In this document: piece by piece, positions 1 through 6,355 of the stretch
How the letters are laid out: every line of letters begins with the position of its first letter
How positions within the stretch are numbered: position 1 is the stretch's first letter
Source: Acidimicrobiia bacterium
Lineage (GTDB): Bacteria > Actinomycetota > Acidimicrobiia > IMCC26256 > BP-133
Length of the DNA: 14,279 bases
Assembly (NCBI GenBank): GCA_025934385.1
Contig: JAICYE010000011.1
Span: forward strand, 1-14,279
Reading direction: 5' to 3'
Translations under genes and position numbers: made by a program
The notes under the pieces: generated by a model
Database searches by the model: none
Told to the model about the DNA's origin: nothing
What the model saw: the letters and a program-made list of their open reading frames with translations, nothing else

Positions 1-670
1 CGGGCGGCATCGGCGGTGCCGCCGGCCCGGGAGGACGGGGAGGCGCCGGGACCGCCCGCCCGGCCGTCCGGGGAGGCGCCGGGACCGCCGGCCCGGCCGT
101 CCGGGACGGGGCGCAGGCGGTGGTCGGCAAGGGCCGGCGCGGGCCGGGAAACGGCAAGGGGTCGATGATCTCGCCGCGGCCCCGCATCCAGGCGATGCCG
201 CCGGTGAGGCAGAACGGGACGTCGGAGCCGAGCGAGGCGCCGAGGGCGGCGAGGGCTGCCGTGTCGAGCGCGAGCCCGAGGAGACGGGCGCCGCCCACGA
301 GCGTTCCGGCGGCGTCGGCCGACCCGCCGCCGAGGCCGGCCCCCGACGGGATCGACTTGTGGAGCGAGACGTCGAGACCCGACGCCGCCCACGGCCCGGG
401 ATCGTCGCCTTCGGCCGCTGCCTCCAGCAGCAGCCGGGCGGCCCAGGCGGCCAGGTTCGTCTCGTCGGACGGCACGCCGACGACCGCCCGGCCCGACAGC
501 CGCACCCGGACGCCGAACGGCGCCTGGATGCGCAGACCCACCACGTCGTGCGGCTCCCGCAGCGAGACGACGAGCGCCTCGAGCTCGTGGTACCCGTCGG
601 GGCGGCCCCCGAGCACCCGCAACGACAACGTGAGCTTGGCCCTGGCCAGCACCCGGACGTCGCGACTCAT
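1..670 (-). CDS. ispE: 4-diphosphocytidyl-2-C-methyl-D-erythritol kinase IspE, 3' end beyond window
   Basis: IspE is the GHMP-superfamily kinase that phosphorylates CDP-methylerythritol with ATP in the MEP isoprenoid pathway, in the cytosol. The frame is open from the ATG at 670 to the window edge. Visible family motifs are an N-terminal AKLTLSLRV...RPDGYHEL block (residues about 11-30), the ATP-binding glycine loop PSGAGLGGGSADAA (about 108-121) and GSDVPFCLTGG (about 148-158), followed by RGRGE. The start overlaps the rsmA stop in an ATGA, so translation is probably coupled; ksgA-ispE adjacency is common in actinobacteria. After residue ~170, where homologs have a hydrophobic strand ending in a Pro-Gly/Pro turn, the frame instead gives a Pro/Ala-rich stretch containing an 11-residue tandem repeat. 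The C-terminal half of the kinase is not in the window, so I cannot tell whether this is an in-frame insertion or a disrupted gene. Identity of the N-terminal part is secure. Confidence 0.9.
   Translation of the reverse strand, partial: MSRDVRVLARAKLTLSLRVLGGRPDGYHELEALVVSLREPHDVVGLRIQAPFGVRVRLSGRAVVGVPSDETNLAAWAARLLLEAAAEGDDPGPWAASGLDVSLHKSIPSGAGLGGGSADAAGTLVGGARLLGLALDTAALAALGASLGSDVPFCLTGGIAWMRGRGEIIDPLPFPGPRRPLPTTACAPSRTAGPAVPAPPRTAGRAVPAPPRPPGPAAPPMPP
40..105. repeat. 33-bp direct tandem repeat, two units, inside ispE
   Basis: Two adjacent 33-bp units, 40-72 and 73-105, differ at a single position (C versus G at unit position 18). Each begins GAGGCGCCGGGACCGCC and ends CCGGCCGTCCGGG. 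Because 33 is a multiple of three, the repeat adds 11 residues per unit in the ispE frame: PRTAGPAVPAP, then PRTAGRAVPAP. A further Pro/Ala-rich stretch follows toward the window edge. This is consistent with recent slippage or unequal duplication. Confidence 0.9.
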
Positions 671-1587
671 CCGGCCGCCCCGCCCGGAGGCCACCCCGCC
701 CCGCCTTCGGCGTTGCTCGGGAACACCCCGTGTTCCTCAGGAACGCCGGAGGCGGCGGCCCGGGCCAGGGCCGCCCACTGGTCCAGGGTCAGCGCTTCCG
801 CCCGGAGCATCGGCGGGATCCCGGCGGCGGCCAGCACGGCCTCGACGCGCCCGCCGAGTGCCGGCCGGAGCGCCTGGCGGAGCGTCTTGCGCCGCTGGCC
901 GAACCCCGCCCGGGCCAGCCGGAACAGCGCTTCCGGTGACGGCACGTCGACCGGCGGCGCCGCCCGCCGCTCGAAGCGGACGACGGCGGATTCCACCTTC
1001 GGCCGGGGGACGAACACCGTCGGCGGGACGGTCCCGACCACCGAGGCGGCGGCGCGGTAGGCGACCTTCACCGAGATCGCCCCCGACGCCTGCGAACCCG
1101 GCGGTGCCGCCAGGCGCTCGCCGACCTCCTTCTGGACCATGACCGACAGCATCGACAGCCGCGGCACGTCGTCGAGGAGCCGGGCGACCAGCGGCGTGGC
1201 CACGTTGTAGGGCAGGTTCGAGACCATGGCCCAGGGGCCGTCGCCGCCGAGCAGGGCGCCGTAGTCGGCGGAGAGGGCGTCGCCGTGGACGACGCGCACC
1301 TGCGGCAGGTCGGCCACCACCTCGCCCAGCACCGGCAGGAGGTGTCGGTCGAGCTCCAGCGCCAGCACCTCCCCGCCAGGCGAGACCGCCTCGGCCAGGG
1401 CGACGGTCAGCGACCCGACGCCGGGGCCGACCTCCAGGACGCGCTGCCCCGGGCCCACTCCCGCCAACCGGACGATCCGGCGGGCGGTGTTGGGGTCGGC
1501 CAGGAAGTTCTGGCCCAGGGCGCGACTCGGCCGGAGGTCATGAGCGGCGAGGAGAGCCCGCACGTCCGCCGGAGACAGCAGCCGCAC
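667..1587 (-). CDS. rsmA: 16S rRNA (adenine-1518/1519-N6) dimethyltransferase RsmA/KsgA
   Basis: RsmA dimethylates the two adjacent adenines in helix 45 of 16S rRNA late in 30S assembly, using S-adenosylmethionine. Visible motifs are GQNFL (about residues 25-29), the SAM-binding loop VLEVGPGVGSLT, acidic LELD, the catalytic SNLPYNVATPL (the N-L-P-Y motif), FGQRRKTLRQAL and the C-terminal RAEALTLDQWAALA. The start is GTG at 1587, chosen because the GQNFL motif follows at the usual distance; no good Shine-Dalgarno is visible and no ATG fits. The product is 306 residues, slightly long for the family, because about 28 Gly/Pro/Ala-rich residues follow the last conserved block. The stop overlaps the ispE start (ATGA). 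The gene upstream, a G5/RlpA cell-wall protein, matches the rpfB-ksgA-ispE order of mycobacteria. Confidence 0.96.
   Translation of the reverse strand: MRLLSPADVRALLAAHDLRPSRALGQNFLADPNTARRIVRLAGVGPGQRVLEVGPGVGSLTVALAEAVSPGGEVLALELDRHLLPVLGEVVADLPQVRVVHGDALSADYGALLGGDGPWAMVSNLPYNVATPLVARLLDDVPRLSMLSVMVQKEVGERLAAPPGSQASGAISVKVAYRAAASVVGTVPPTVFVPRPKVESAVVRFERRAAPPVDVPSPEALFRLARAGFGQRRKTLRQALRPALGGRVEAVLAAAGIPPMLRAEALTLDQWAALARAAASGVPEEHGVFPSNAEGGAGWPPGGAAG
720..736. repeat. perfect 7-bp inverted repeat in the 3' end of rsmA
   Basis: GGAACAC (720-726), spacer CCC, GTGTTCC (730-736). It lies in the region encoding the non-conserved RsmA tail, about 50 bp before the ispE start. It could fold as an RNA hairpin on either strand or be a dyad protein site. 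No function can be assigned. Confidence 0.5.
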
Positions 1588-1604
1588 ACCGGGACCGTAG
1601 TGCT

Positions 1605-1637
1605 TCCCGGGGGCGACCCCCGGGACCCCCGGGCCCG
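1605..1637. repeat. GC-rich hairpin between the G5/RlpA gene and rsmA; possible partial copy of the 50-bp element
   Basis: The 54 bp between the two genes hold an inverted repeat, CCCGGGGG, loop CGA, CCCCCGGG (1606-1624). It is followed by a second C/G block that lengthens the structure. It resembles the second half of the 50-bp element found in ychF, mtnP and the GGDEF gene: the same seven-pair stem as in the mtnP copy, with loop CGA instead of ACA and a one-base length change after it. No U-tract follows in either direction, so a classical terminator is not indicated. It may attenuate or process the transcript between the two genes. Confidence 0.5.
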
Positions 1638-1641
1638 GGCC

Positions 1642-2640
1642 CTACCACTCGATGCGGACCCGCACGACTCCCTGGTTCGGCCCGGCGATGGCGAGGAACA
1701 CGCTCCGGTCGAGGTCGATGATGCGCCCGGCGACGAACGGCCCCCGGTCGGCCACCGTGCACGTCGCCGACTGGCCGGTGGCCAGGTTGATGACCTTGAC
1801 CACCGTGCCCTTGGGCAGGGTCCGGTGGGCACAGGTCCCGGGCCGGTAGTGGTACCAGGACGCGCCGCCCTCCTGGTGGCCGCCGGCGGCACCCGGGGTG
1901 GGGGTGTCCCCGGGCGCGGGGGCGGCGGGGGCGTCGCCCTCGGCGATGCGGAGCTTCAGCGGCACGTCGTCATCGACGCCGGCCGGGGCGCCCCGTCCGC
2001 CGCCCCGGCCGACGATCACCACCCGGGGCGTCGCCGGCGTCACGATCTCCGACGACAACTCCCGCTTGCTGCTGATCCGACCGTCCCGCCGGGTCACCAG
2101 GAAGACCACCCGCTCCATGCCCGGCGACCCGTCCGCCTCCACCCTCGTCTCGCCCTTGGGCAGCGTCACGTCGTCGCGGCGCTGCTCGGCCACCGCCAGG
2201 GGCCGCTCCTCGGTCACCTGCGTCACGTCCACCCGGACCACCGTCACCGTTCCGCCTGGCGGGGCGTCGAGCGGCGGCGTCACCTCGTCGTCGGCGTCGA
2301 GGGTGACCCCGAGCCCGGCCAGCAGGTCGCCGACCGTCGCCGCCGAGGTCACCACGTCCCGGCTCGATCCGTCGTGGGTGACGGTCACCTTGGTCTGTGG
2401 GGCGGGATCCGGCGCCCGGAAGGCCGAGCGGGAGGCCCGGTCCCGGGCCACGTGGTCGGCGTCGATCGAGGCCGCCAGCGCCGCCGACCGCAGCGTCGGC
2501 CGCTCCGGCGGAGCGCCCCGGACGACCACCGCCCCGATGGCGGCGGCCGCCACCGTCACGGCGACGACGGCGGGGACGGAGCGGCCGGTGAAGCGGCGCC
2601 GGCCGCGGCGCGGCGCGGCATCTGGGCTGGTGGAGGGCAT
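1642..2640 (-). CDS. DUF348–G5–RlpA-like double-psi beta-barrel cell-wall protein at the rpfB locus
   Basis: Predicted exported or membrane-anchored peptidoglycan-active protein of 332 residues. After a short Arg-rich N-terminus there is a hydrophobic segment (about residues 21-43, VPAVVAVTVAAAAIGAVVV), then one DUF348 repeat (about 82-150, with VTSAATVGDLLAGLGV), then a G5 domain (about 142-212, ending PATPRVVIVG). A Gly/Ala/Pro linker follows, then a C-terminal RlpA-like barrel starting at GGASWYHY. The barrel carries CAHRTLPKGTVVKV and the hallmark DRGPF...GRIIDLDR, ending in VRVRIEW. Two Cys (GTC and ATC) could form a disulfide. The domain order parallels mycobacterial RpfB and Bacillus YabE, but the C-terminal lytic domain is RlpA-type. 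The stretch between ASWY and the AHRTLP motif is only about seven residues, so the Gly-Glu-containing loop of classical RlpA transglycosylases is absent and catalytic activity is uncertain. The gene sits between tatD and rsmA exactly where rpfB lies in mycobacteria. The ATG at 2640 precedes the membrane segment; its Shine-Dalgarno is weak. Confidence 0.88.
   Translation of the reverse strand: MPSTSPDAAPRRGRRRFTGRSVPAVVAVTVAAAAIGAVVVRGAPPERPTLRSAALAASIDADHVARDRASRSAFRAPDPAPQTKVTVTHDGSSRDVVTSAATVGDLLAGLGVTLDADDEVTPPLDAPPGGTVTVVRVDVTQVTEERPLAVAEQRRDDVTLPKGETRVEADGSPGMERVVFLVTRRDGRISSKRELSSEIVTPATPRVVIVGRGGGRGAPAGVDDDVPLKLRIAEGDAPAAPAPGDTPTPGAAGGHQEGGASWYHYRPGTCAHRTLPKGTVVKVINLATGQSATCTVADRGPFVAGRIIDLDRSVFLAIAGPNQGVVRVRIEW
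1891..1915. repeat. possible decayed relative of the 50-bp element in the G5–RlpA linker
   Basis: Positions 1900-1911 read GGGGGTGTCCCC. On the minus strand this is the core of the second hairpin of the 50-bp element, followed by A and CCCCGGG. There is no first hairpin with the GCGGCTCAC arm. The match lies in the low-complexity Pro/Gly linker between the G5 and RlpA domains, where such sequence can arise by chance. Confidence 0.25.
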
Positions 2641-2747
2641 CGCGGCACGCTAACGAGGCGTTTTGGCGAGCGGCAAACGTCCCCACGCTGCGTCCCACCG
2701 GCCGGAAACACCCGTTCATATTCGTTGCCCGTGAGGTATCTGTGACC
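2641..2747 (-). promoter_or_regulatory. 107-bp spacer upstream of the G5/RlpA gene, with a 6-bp dyad and a weak promoter candidate
   Basis: This is the only sizeable gap within the metG-to-ispE cluster and is visibly lower in GC than its surroundings. A dyad TGAGGT (2732-2737), seven-base spacer, ACCTCA (2745-2750) overlaps the tatD stop codon. On the minus strand GTCACA and GAATAT are separated by 17 bases, a weak -35/-10 pair. An internal promoter for the cell-wall gene, separate from metG-tatD, is plausible. I do not see the conserved blocks of a c-di-AMP (ydaO) riboswitch, which sometimes precedes rpf genes. Confidence 0.35.
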
Positions 2748-3560
2748 TCAGAGCGAAGTGTTACTTGACAGCGGTCGTGGGCCCCGGGAGGGCCAGAAGA
2801 ACGCCAGGGCGTTGGCCCGGGTGACCTCGGCCACCGTTTCCACCGGCTCCTGACGGGCGGCGGCCAGCGCCGCCCCGACCGCCGGCAGGAACGCCGGCTC
2901 GTTGGTCCTGCCCCGGTGGGGGACGGGTGCCAGGAAGGGCGAATCGGTCTCCACCAGCAGGCGGTCGGCCGGGGTTGCCGCCGCCGCCGCCCGCAGGTCG
3001 TCGGCCGTCTTGAACGAGACGATCCCGGAGTACGACAGCCAGCAGCCGAGCCCCAACGCCCGTTCCGCCTCGGCCGGGCCGCCGGTGAAGCAGTGGAAGA
3101 CCGTCCGGGGCGGGACCCCGTCCGATTCGAGAACGGCGAACGTCTCCACCCAGGCGTCCCGGGAGTGGATGATCAGCGGCAGCCCCCGGTCGCGGGCCAG
3201 GCCGAGCTGGGCCCGGAAGGCCGCCTCCTGGGCGTCGGGCTCGGAGTGGCGGTAGTAGAGGTCGAAGCCCGCCTCCCCGATGCCGACGACGCGGTCGGCG
3301 CCGGCCAGCTCGACCAGACCGGCCCACTCGTCGGCCAGCCGGGAGGCGTCGTGGGGATGGAGCCCGACGGTGGCCCACACACAGGCGAACTCCCCCGCCA
3401 GCCGGACGGCCTCGGTGGACGTGGCCAGGTCGGTGCCGATGCAGACCATGCGCTCGACGCCGGCCTCGACCGCCCGGGCCACCGCCTCGTCGGGGGTCGG
3501 GCCGCGGCCCCCGAACTGGAGATGGCAGTGGGCGTCGATCCAGGCGACCGGCGCGCTCAT
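2748..3560 (-). CDS. tatD: TatD-family metal-dependent hydrolase (deoxyribonuclease)
   Basis: TatD proteins are metal-dependent TIM-barrel hydrolases with DNase activity. The 270-residue product shows the full metal-site series: DAHCHL near the N-terminus (residues 9-14), GIGEAGFDLYYRHS with the bridging Glu, PLIIHSRDAW, FHCFTGG and VETDSPFLAPVPHRG near the C-terminus. The chosen ATG at 3560 overlaps the metG stop (ATGA), with GGAAGG just before it. An in-frame upstream extension exists but lies inside metG and has no conserved sequence. The C-terminus runs about 15 residues past the usual NALAFF ending. metG-tatD adjacency is widespread in bacteria. Confidence 0.95.
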   Translation of the reverse strand: MSAPVAWIDAHCHLQFGGRGPTPDEAVARAVEAGVERMVCIGTDLATSTEAVRLAGEFACVWATVGLHPHDASRLADEWAGLVELAGADRVVGIGEAGFDLYYRHSEPDAQEAAFRAQLGLARDRGLPLIIHSRDAWVETFAVLESDGVPPRTVFHCFTGGPAEAERALGLGCWLSYSGIVSFKTADDLRAAAAATPADRLLVETDSPFLAPVPHRGRTNEPAFLPAVGAALAAARQEPVETVAEVTRANALAFFWPSRGPRPLSSNTSL

Positions 3561-5071
3561 CCTTCCAGCCGCGGGAACAACGCCGGGCCGCGCTCCAGCG
3601 TCGAACCCGCCGGCATCGACCCCCAGGCGGCGGCATCGGGCAGGCGTTGGTCCTCCGGCGTGCCCGGCAGCCCGAGGCGCCGCCACAGCTCGCCGGCGGC
3701 GTCGGGGATGATCGGCGCCGCCAGCAGCGCCACCAGCCGCAGGGTCTCCAGGCAGTCGCCGAGGACGGCGGCCACCGCCGCGTCGTCGCCCGCCTTCTGC
3801 CGGGCCCACGGCGCCCGGTCCTCGATATAGGAGTTGGCCGAGCGGATCAGGTCCCACACGGCGCCGAACCCGCCGGCGAAGTCGAGTCGGGTCATCCCCG
3901 CCGAGAGCGCCTCGAGCGCCACCGCCGACTGCTCCCGCAGCGGCCCGTTCTCCCGCTTCTCGGGCGCCACCCCGCCGAGGTAGTTGACGGCCATGTTCAG
4001 CACCCGGCTGGCCAGGTTCCCGAAGTTGTTGGCCAGGTCGGCGTTGTAGCGGGCCACCATGGCCTCGTAGCTGAAGTCGCCGTCGGGCCCGAAGTTCTGG
4101 TCGCGGAGGAAGTGATAGCGCACCCCGTCCGACCCGAAGGTCGCCACCAGGTCACCGGGGGCGATCTGGTTGAGGCGGGTCTTGCTCATCTTCTCGCCGC
4201 CGACCAGGAGCCAGCCGTGGGCGAAGACGCACTTCGGCGGCGCCTCGCCGGCGGCCATCAGCATGGCCGGCCAGTAGACGGCATGGAAGCGGAGGATGTC
4301 CTTCCCCACCAGGTGGTAGTCGACCGGCCAGAAGTGGTCGAAGCGCTCCCGGTCGGAGCCGTAGCCCATGGCCGTGCAGTAGTTGATGAGGGCGTCGAAC
4401 CAGACGTAGGCCACATGGCGGGGATCCCAGGGGATCGGCACGCCCCAGCTGATCGACGTCCGGGAGATGGAGAAGTCCTGCAGGCCCTGACGGATGAAGC
4501 CCAGCACCTCGTTGCGACGGGTCTCGGGCTGCACCGCCTCGGGGTGGGCGGCGTAGTGCTCGAGCAGCCGGTCCTGGTAGCGGGAGAGCTTGAAGAAGTA
4601 GTTCTCCTCCCGCATCCGCTGGACGGGTCGGCCGTGGATCGGGCAGTGCCCGTCGACCAGCTCGTCCTCCACGTAGTAGGCCTCGCAGGCCACGCAGTAG
4701 AGGCCCTCGTAGGTGCCGAGCTCGATGTCGCCGGCGTCGTAGACCTTCTGCAGCATCTCGGAGACGGCCCGGTAGTGGCGGGGCTCGGTGGTGCGGATGA
4801 AGTCGTCGTTGGAGATCCGAAGCTCTTTCCAGGCCTCTCTGAACCGTTCACTCGTCCGGTCGGCCCAGTCCTTGGGTGTCAGCCCCTGGGCCTCGGCGGC
4901 CTGGGCCATCTTGAGCCCGTGCTCGTCGGTACCGGTGAGGAAAAACACCTCATCTCCCCACAAACGTCGCCAGCGGGCCAGCACGTCAGCGGCGATGGTG
5001 GTGTAGGCGTGGCCGATATGGGGAACGTCGTTGACGTAATAGATGGGAGTGGTGACGGAGAAGGGTGGCAC
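3557..5071 (-). CDS. metG: methionyl-tRNA synthetase
   Basis: Class I aminoacyl-tRNA synthetase charging tRNA-Met, 504 residues. The HIGH signature appears as PHIGHAYT (about residues 17-24). The catalytic KMSKT is in GGEKMSKTRLN (about 291-301). The connective peptide holds a single zinc knuckle, CVAC...CPIHGRPVQ (about 127-152). Other family blocks are TGTDEHG, WFDALINY and DLANNFGNLASR. There is no C-terminal Arc1p-like tRNA-binding domain, as in many short actinobacterial MetRS. The start is GTG at 5071, giving MPPFSVTTPIYYVNDVPH. It is supported by a GAGGAAG Shine-Dalgarno six bases upstream on the minus strand. The stop overlaps tatD. It is the first gene of the minus-strand metG-to-ispE cluster and divergent from the AbrB-like regulator. 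Confidence 0.97.
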   Translation of the reverse strand: MPPFSVTTPIYYVNDVPHIGHAYTTIAADVLARWRRLWGDEVFFLTGTDEHGLKMAQAAEAQGLTPKDWADRTSERFREAWKELRISNDDFIRTTEPRHYRAVSEMLQKVYDAGDIELGTYEGLYCVACEAYYVEDELVDGHCPIHGRPVQRMREENYFFKLSRYQDRLLEHYAAHPEAVQPETRRNEVLGFIRQGLQDFSISRTSISWGVPIPWDPRHVAYVWFDALINYCTAMGYGSDRERFDHFWPVDYHLVGKDILRFHAVYWPAMLMAAGEAPPKCVFAHGWLLVGGEKMSKTRLNQIAPGDLVATFGSDGVRYHFLRDQNFGPDGDFSYEAMVARYNADLANNFGNLASRVLNMAVNYLGGVAPEKRENGPLREQSAVALEALSAGMTRLDFAGGFGAVWDLIRSANSYIEDRAPWARQKAGDDAAVAAVLGDCLETLRLVALLAAPIIPDAAGELWRRLGLPGTPEDQRLPDAAAWGSMPAGSTLERGPALFPRLEG

Positions 5072-5220
5072 GCGTGTCTTCCTCGGCTTCTCGACTCAGG
5101 CCTTACGATACGACGCCGTCACGGGTCAACGGTCCGCAAGGCACCGGCCCCCAGGGGCCGCCCGCCCCGCCCCGGGCCGTCCCGGCGCACGACTCGAAGC
5201 GTGAGGCGCGCTCGACGGGC
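5072..5220. promoter_or_regulatory. divergent promoter region between metG and the AbrB-like gene
   Basis: The 149-bp gap must hold the start signals of both genes. TACGAT at 5104-5109 (plus) and TATCGT at 5105-5110 (minus) are overlapping -10-like hexamers. TTGACC on the minus strand (5124-5129) is a -35-like hexamer, but only 13 bases from that -10. GGCCCC (5146-5151) and GGGGCC (5154-5159) form a short inverted repeat. No T-box or riboswitch fold is recognisable. Exact promoter positions remain uncertain. Confidence 0.35.
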
Positions 5221-5448
5221 ATGACCCGCAAGGTCGACGAACTCGGACGCATGGTCCTCCCCAGCGAGCTCCGCAAGCGGTTCCGCATCCACGAGGGCGA
5301 CCACCTCGCCATCCACGTGGAAGAGGAGCGGATCGTGCTGACCAAGGTGGAGACGGGGTGCGTCTTCTGCGACTCCACGGCCGGCCTCGTCAACTACCGG
5401 GACAAGCTCATCTGCGACGACTGCATGGCCTCGATCCGCAACATCTGA
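5221..5448 (+). CDS. AbrB/SpoVT-type DNA-binding regulator with Cys4 zinc-ribbon-like C-terminus
   Basis: A 75-residue protein. Residues about 3-45 are a swapped-hairpin AbrB domain: TRKVDELGRMVLPSELRKRF, then IHEGDHLAIHVEEERIVLTKVE, which matches the start of transition-state regulators such as Bacillus AbrB. The remainder has C-x2-C (CVFC) and C-x2-C (CDDC) separated by 14 residues, a likely zinc-binding tail of the kind seen in some clostridial and actinobacterial AbrB paralogs. The ATG at 5221 begins exactly at the conserved domain. The frame stays open upstream to about 5065, but that sequence is Pro/Arg-rich and overlaps the metG start, so I reject the longer version. No strong Shine-Dalgarno is visible. 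It is a single-gene unit, divergent from metG and convergent with rsmI (10-bp gap). Its target genes cannot be read from the sequence. Confidence 0.88.
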   Translation: MTRKVDELGRMVLPSELRKRFRIHEGDHLAIHVEEERIVLTKVETGCVFCDSTAGLVNYRDKLICDDCMASIRNI

Positions 5449-5458
5449 TTTCGTCTCC

Positions 5459-6355
5459 TCACGACCCTGCCCCCCTCCGGAGGGACGTGGCGAGGCTATA
5501 GGCCCGGCGGCGGCTGACGCCGAGGCGACCGGCCACCGCCGCGGCCGCATCCCTGGTCGACGCCCCGCCCTCAAGTTCCGCCCGCAACGCCGCCTCGAGC
5601 GCGTCGTCGGGCGGCTCGGTGCCGTGGCCGGGCCCGGACGGCGCCGGGCCGATCACGATCACCTGCTCGCCCCGGGGCTCGGGGCCCGCTCCGGTTCCGG
5701 CTCCGGCCGCCGCCGGCCCGAGCGTTCCCCGCCAGACGGTCTCGAACTTCTTCGTCAGCTCCCGGGCCACGGCGACCGGCCGGTCGGGGCCGAAGGCGGC
5801 GGCGAGATCGGCCAGGGTCGCCTCCAGCCGGTGGGGTGCCTCGAACAGCACGACGGTGCGGTCCTCGCCCTGGAGGGCCTGGAGGCGGGCGGCGCGCTGG
5901 CGGCCCTTGCGGGGCAGGAACCCCTCGAACACGAACCGGGCGGTCGGCAGCCCCGACACGACCAGCGCCGAGAGGACGGCGCTCGGCCCCGGGACCACCT
6001 CGACGGCCACGCCGGCCGCCAGCGCGGCGGTCACCAGCCGCTCGCCGGGGTCGGAGATGCCGGGCATCCCGGCGTCGGTGACGCACACCAGCCGCTCCCC
6101 CCGCTCGACGATCCGGCCCACGAGCCTGGCGGCGAGTTCCGCCTCGTGGGGACCGTGGAAGGAGACCAGCCGCCCGCCGGCCGGGATCCCCAGCGCGGTG
6201 AGGAACGGCCGGGTCCGGCGGGTGTCCTCGGCGGCGATGACGTCGGCCGTGGCCAGCGCCTCCACCGCCCGGGCCGAGACGTCGCCCAGGTTCCCGATCG
6301 GCGTCCCCACCAGGATGACGGCCGGGCGGGCTTCGCCGCCCTCGGGCTGGGTCAC
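5459..6355 (-). CDS. rsmI: 16S rRNA (cytidine-1402-2'-O)-methyltransferase RsmI
   Basis: RsmI uses S-adenosylmethionine to methylate the 2'-O of C1402 in the 30S decoding centre. The 298-residue product has the tetrapyrrole-methylase-like fold signatures: ILVGTPIGNLGD near the N-terminus, AAEDTRRT, LVSFHGPHE, VTDAGMPGISDPG, VVPGPSAVLSALVVSGL, FEGFLPRKGRQR, VLFEAPHRL and ARELTKKFETVWRG. A C-terminal helical tail (GVSRRRAYSLATSL) is also typical. The start is GTG at 6355, four bases overlapping the DUF192 stop (GTGA), with GAGGTG upstream as a good Shine-Dalgarno. A Gly/Ala-rich linker sits before EQVIVIGPAP. It is the last gene of the seven-gene minus-strand cluster and ends 10 bp from the convergent AbrB-like gene. 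Confidence 0.96.
   Translation of the reverse strand: MTQPEGGEARPAVILVGTPIGNLGDVSARAVEALATADVIAAEDTRRTRPFLTALGIPAGGRLVSFHGPHEAELAARLVGRIVERGERLVCVTDAGMPGISDPGERLVTAALAAGVAVEVVPGPSAVLSALVVSGLPTARFVFEGFLPRKGRQRAARLQALQGEDRTVVLFEAPHRLEATLADLAAAFGPDRPVAVARELTKKFETVWRGTLGPAAAGAGTGAGPEPRGEQVIVIGPAPSGPGHGTEPPDDALEAALRAELEGGASTRDAAAAVAGRLGVSRRRAYSLATSLRRGAGS
5473..5484. repeat. 12-bp perfect palindrome at the convergent gene ends
   Basis: CCCTCC directly followed by GGAGGG within the 3' end of rsmI, about 25 bp beyond the AbrB-like stop. It could help terminate the plus-strand transcript, since the 10-bp space between the two stops holds no hairpin. There is no T-tract, so the assignment is weak. 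Confidence 0.25.

Noticed and set aside
720..736. LexA (SOS) box
   Set aside because: The GAAC and GTTC arms are eight bases apart, not four as in the actinobacterial SOS box.
1606..1624. Rho-independent terminator after the G5/RlpA gene
   Set aside because: No T-tract on either side, and the genes downstream are co-directional and closely spaced; a relative of the repeat element or a processing hairpin fits better.
2641..2747. c-di-AMP (ydaO) riboswitch upstream of the rpfB-type gene
   Set aside because: The gap is too short and the conserved blocks of that riboswitch are not visible.
2764..2769. TTGACA on the plus strand as a -35 promoter hexamer
   Set aside because: It is inside the tatD coding end and no -10 or plus-strand gene follows.
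3561..3857. N-terminal extension of tatD into metG
   Set aside because: The extension is Pro/Arg/Gly-rich and not conserved, and the ATGA overlap with the metG stop gives the expected TatD N-terminus.
5065..5220. Longer start for the AbrB-like gene
   Set aside because: The extra ~50 residues are Pro/Arg-rich, overlap the metG start and precede an exact AbrB N-terminus.
3647..5224. Long open frame on the plus strand opposite metG
   Set aside because: It is an antisense shadow caused by high GC and codon bias; the peptide has no recognisable domain, and metG on the other strand has every family motif.
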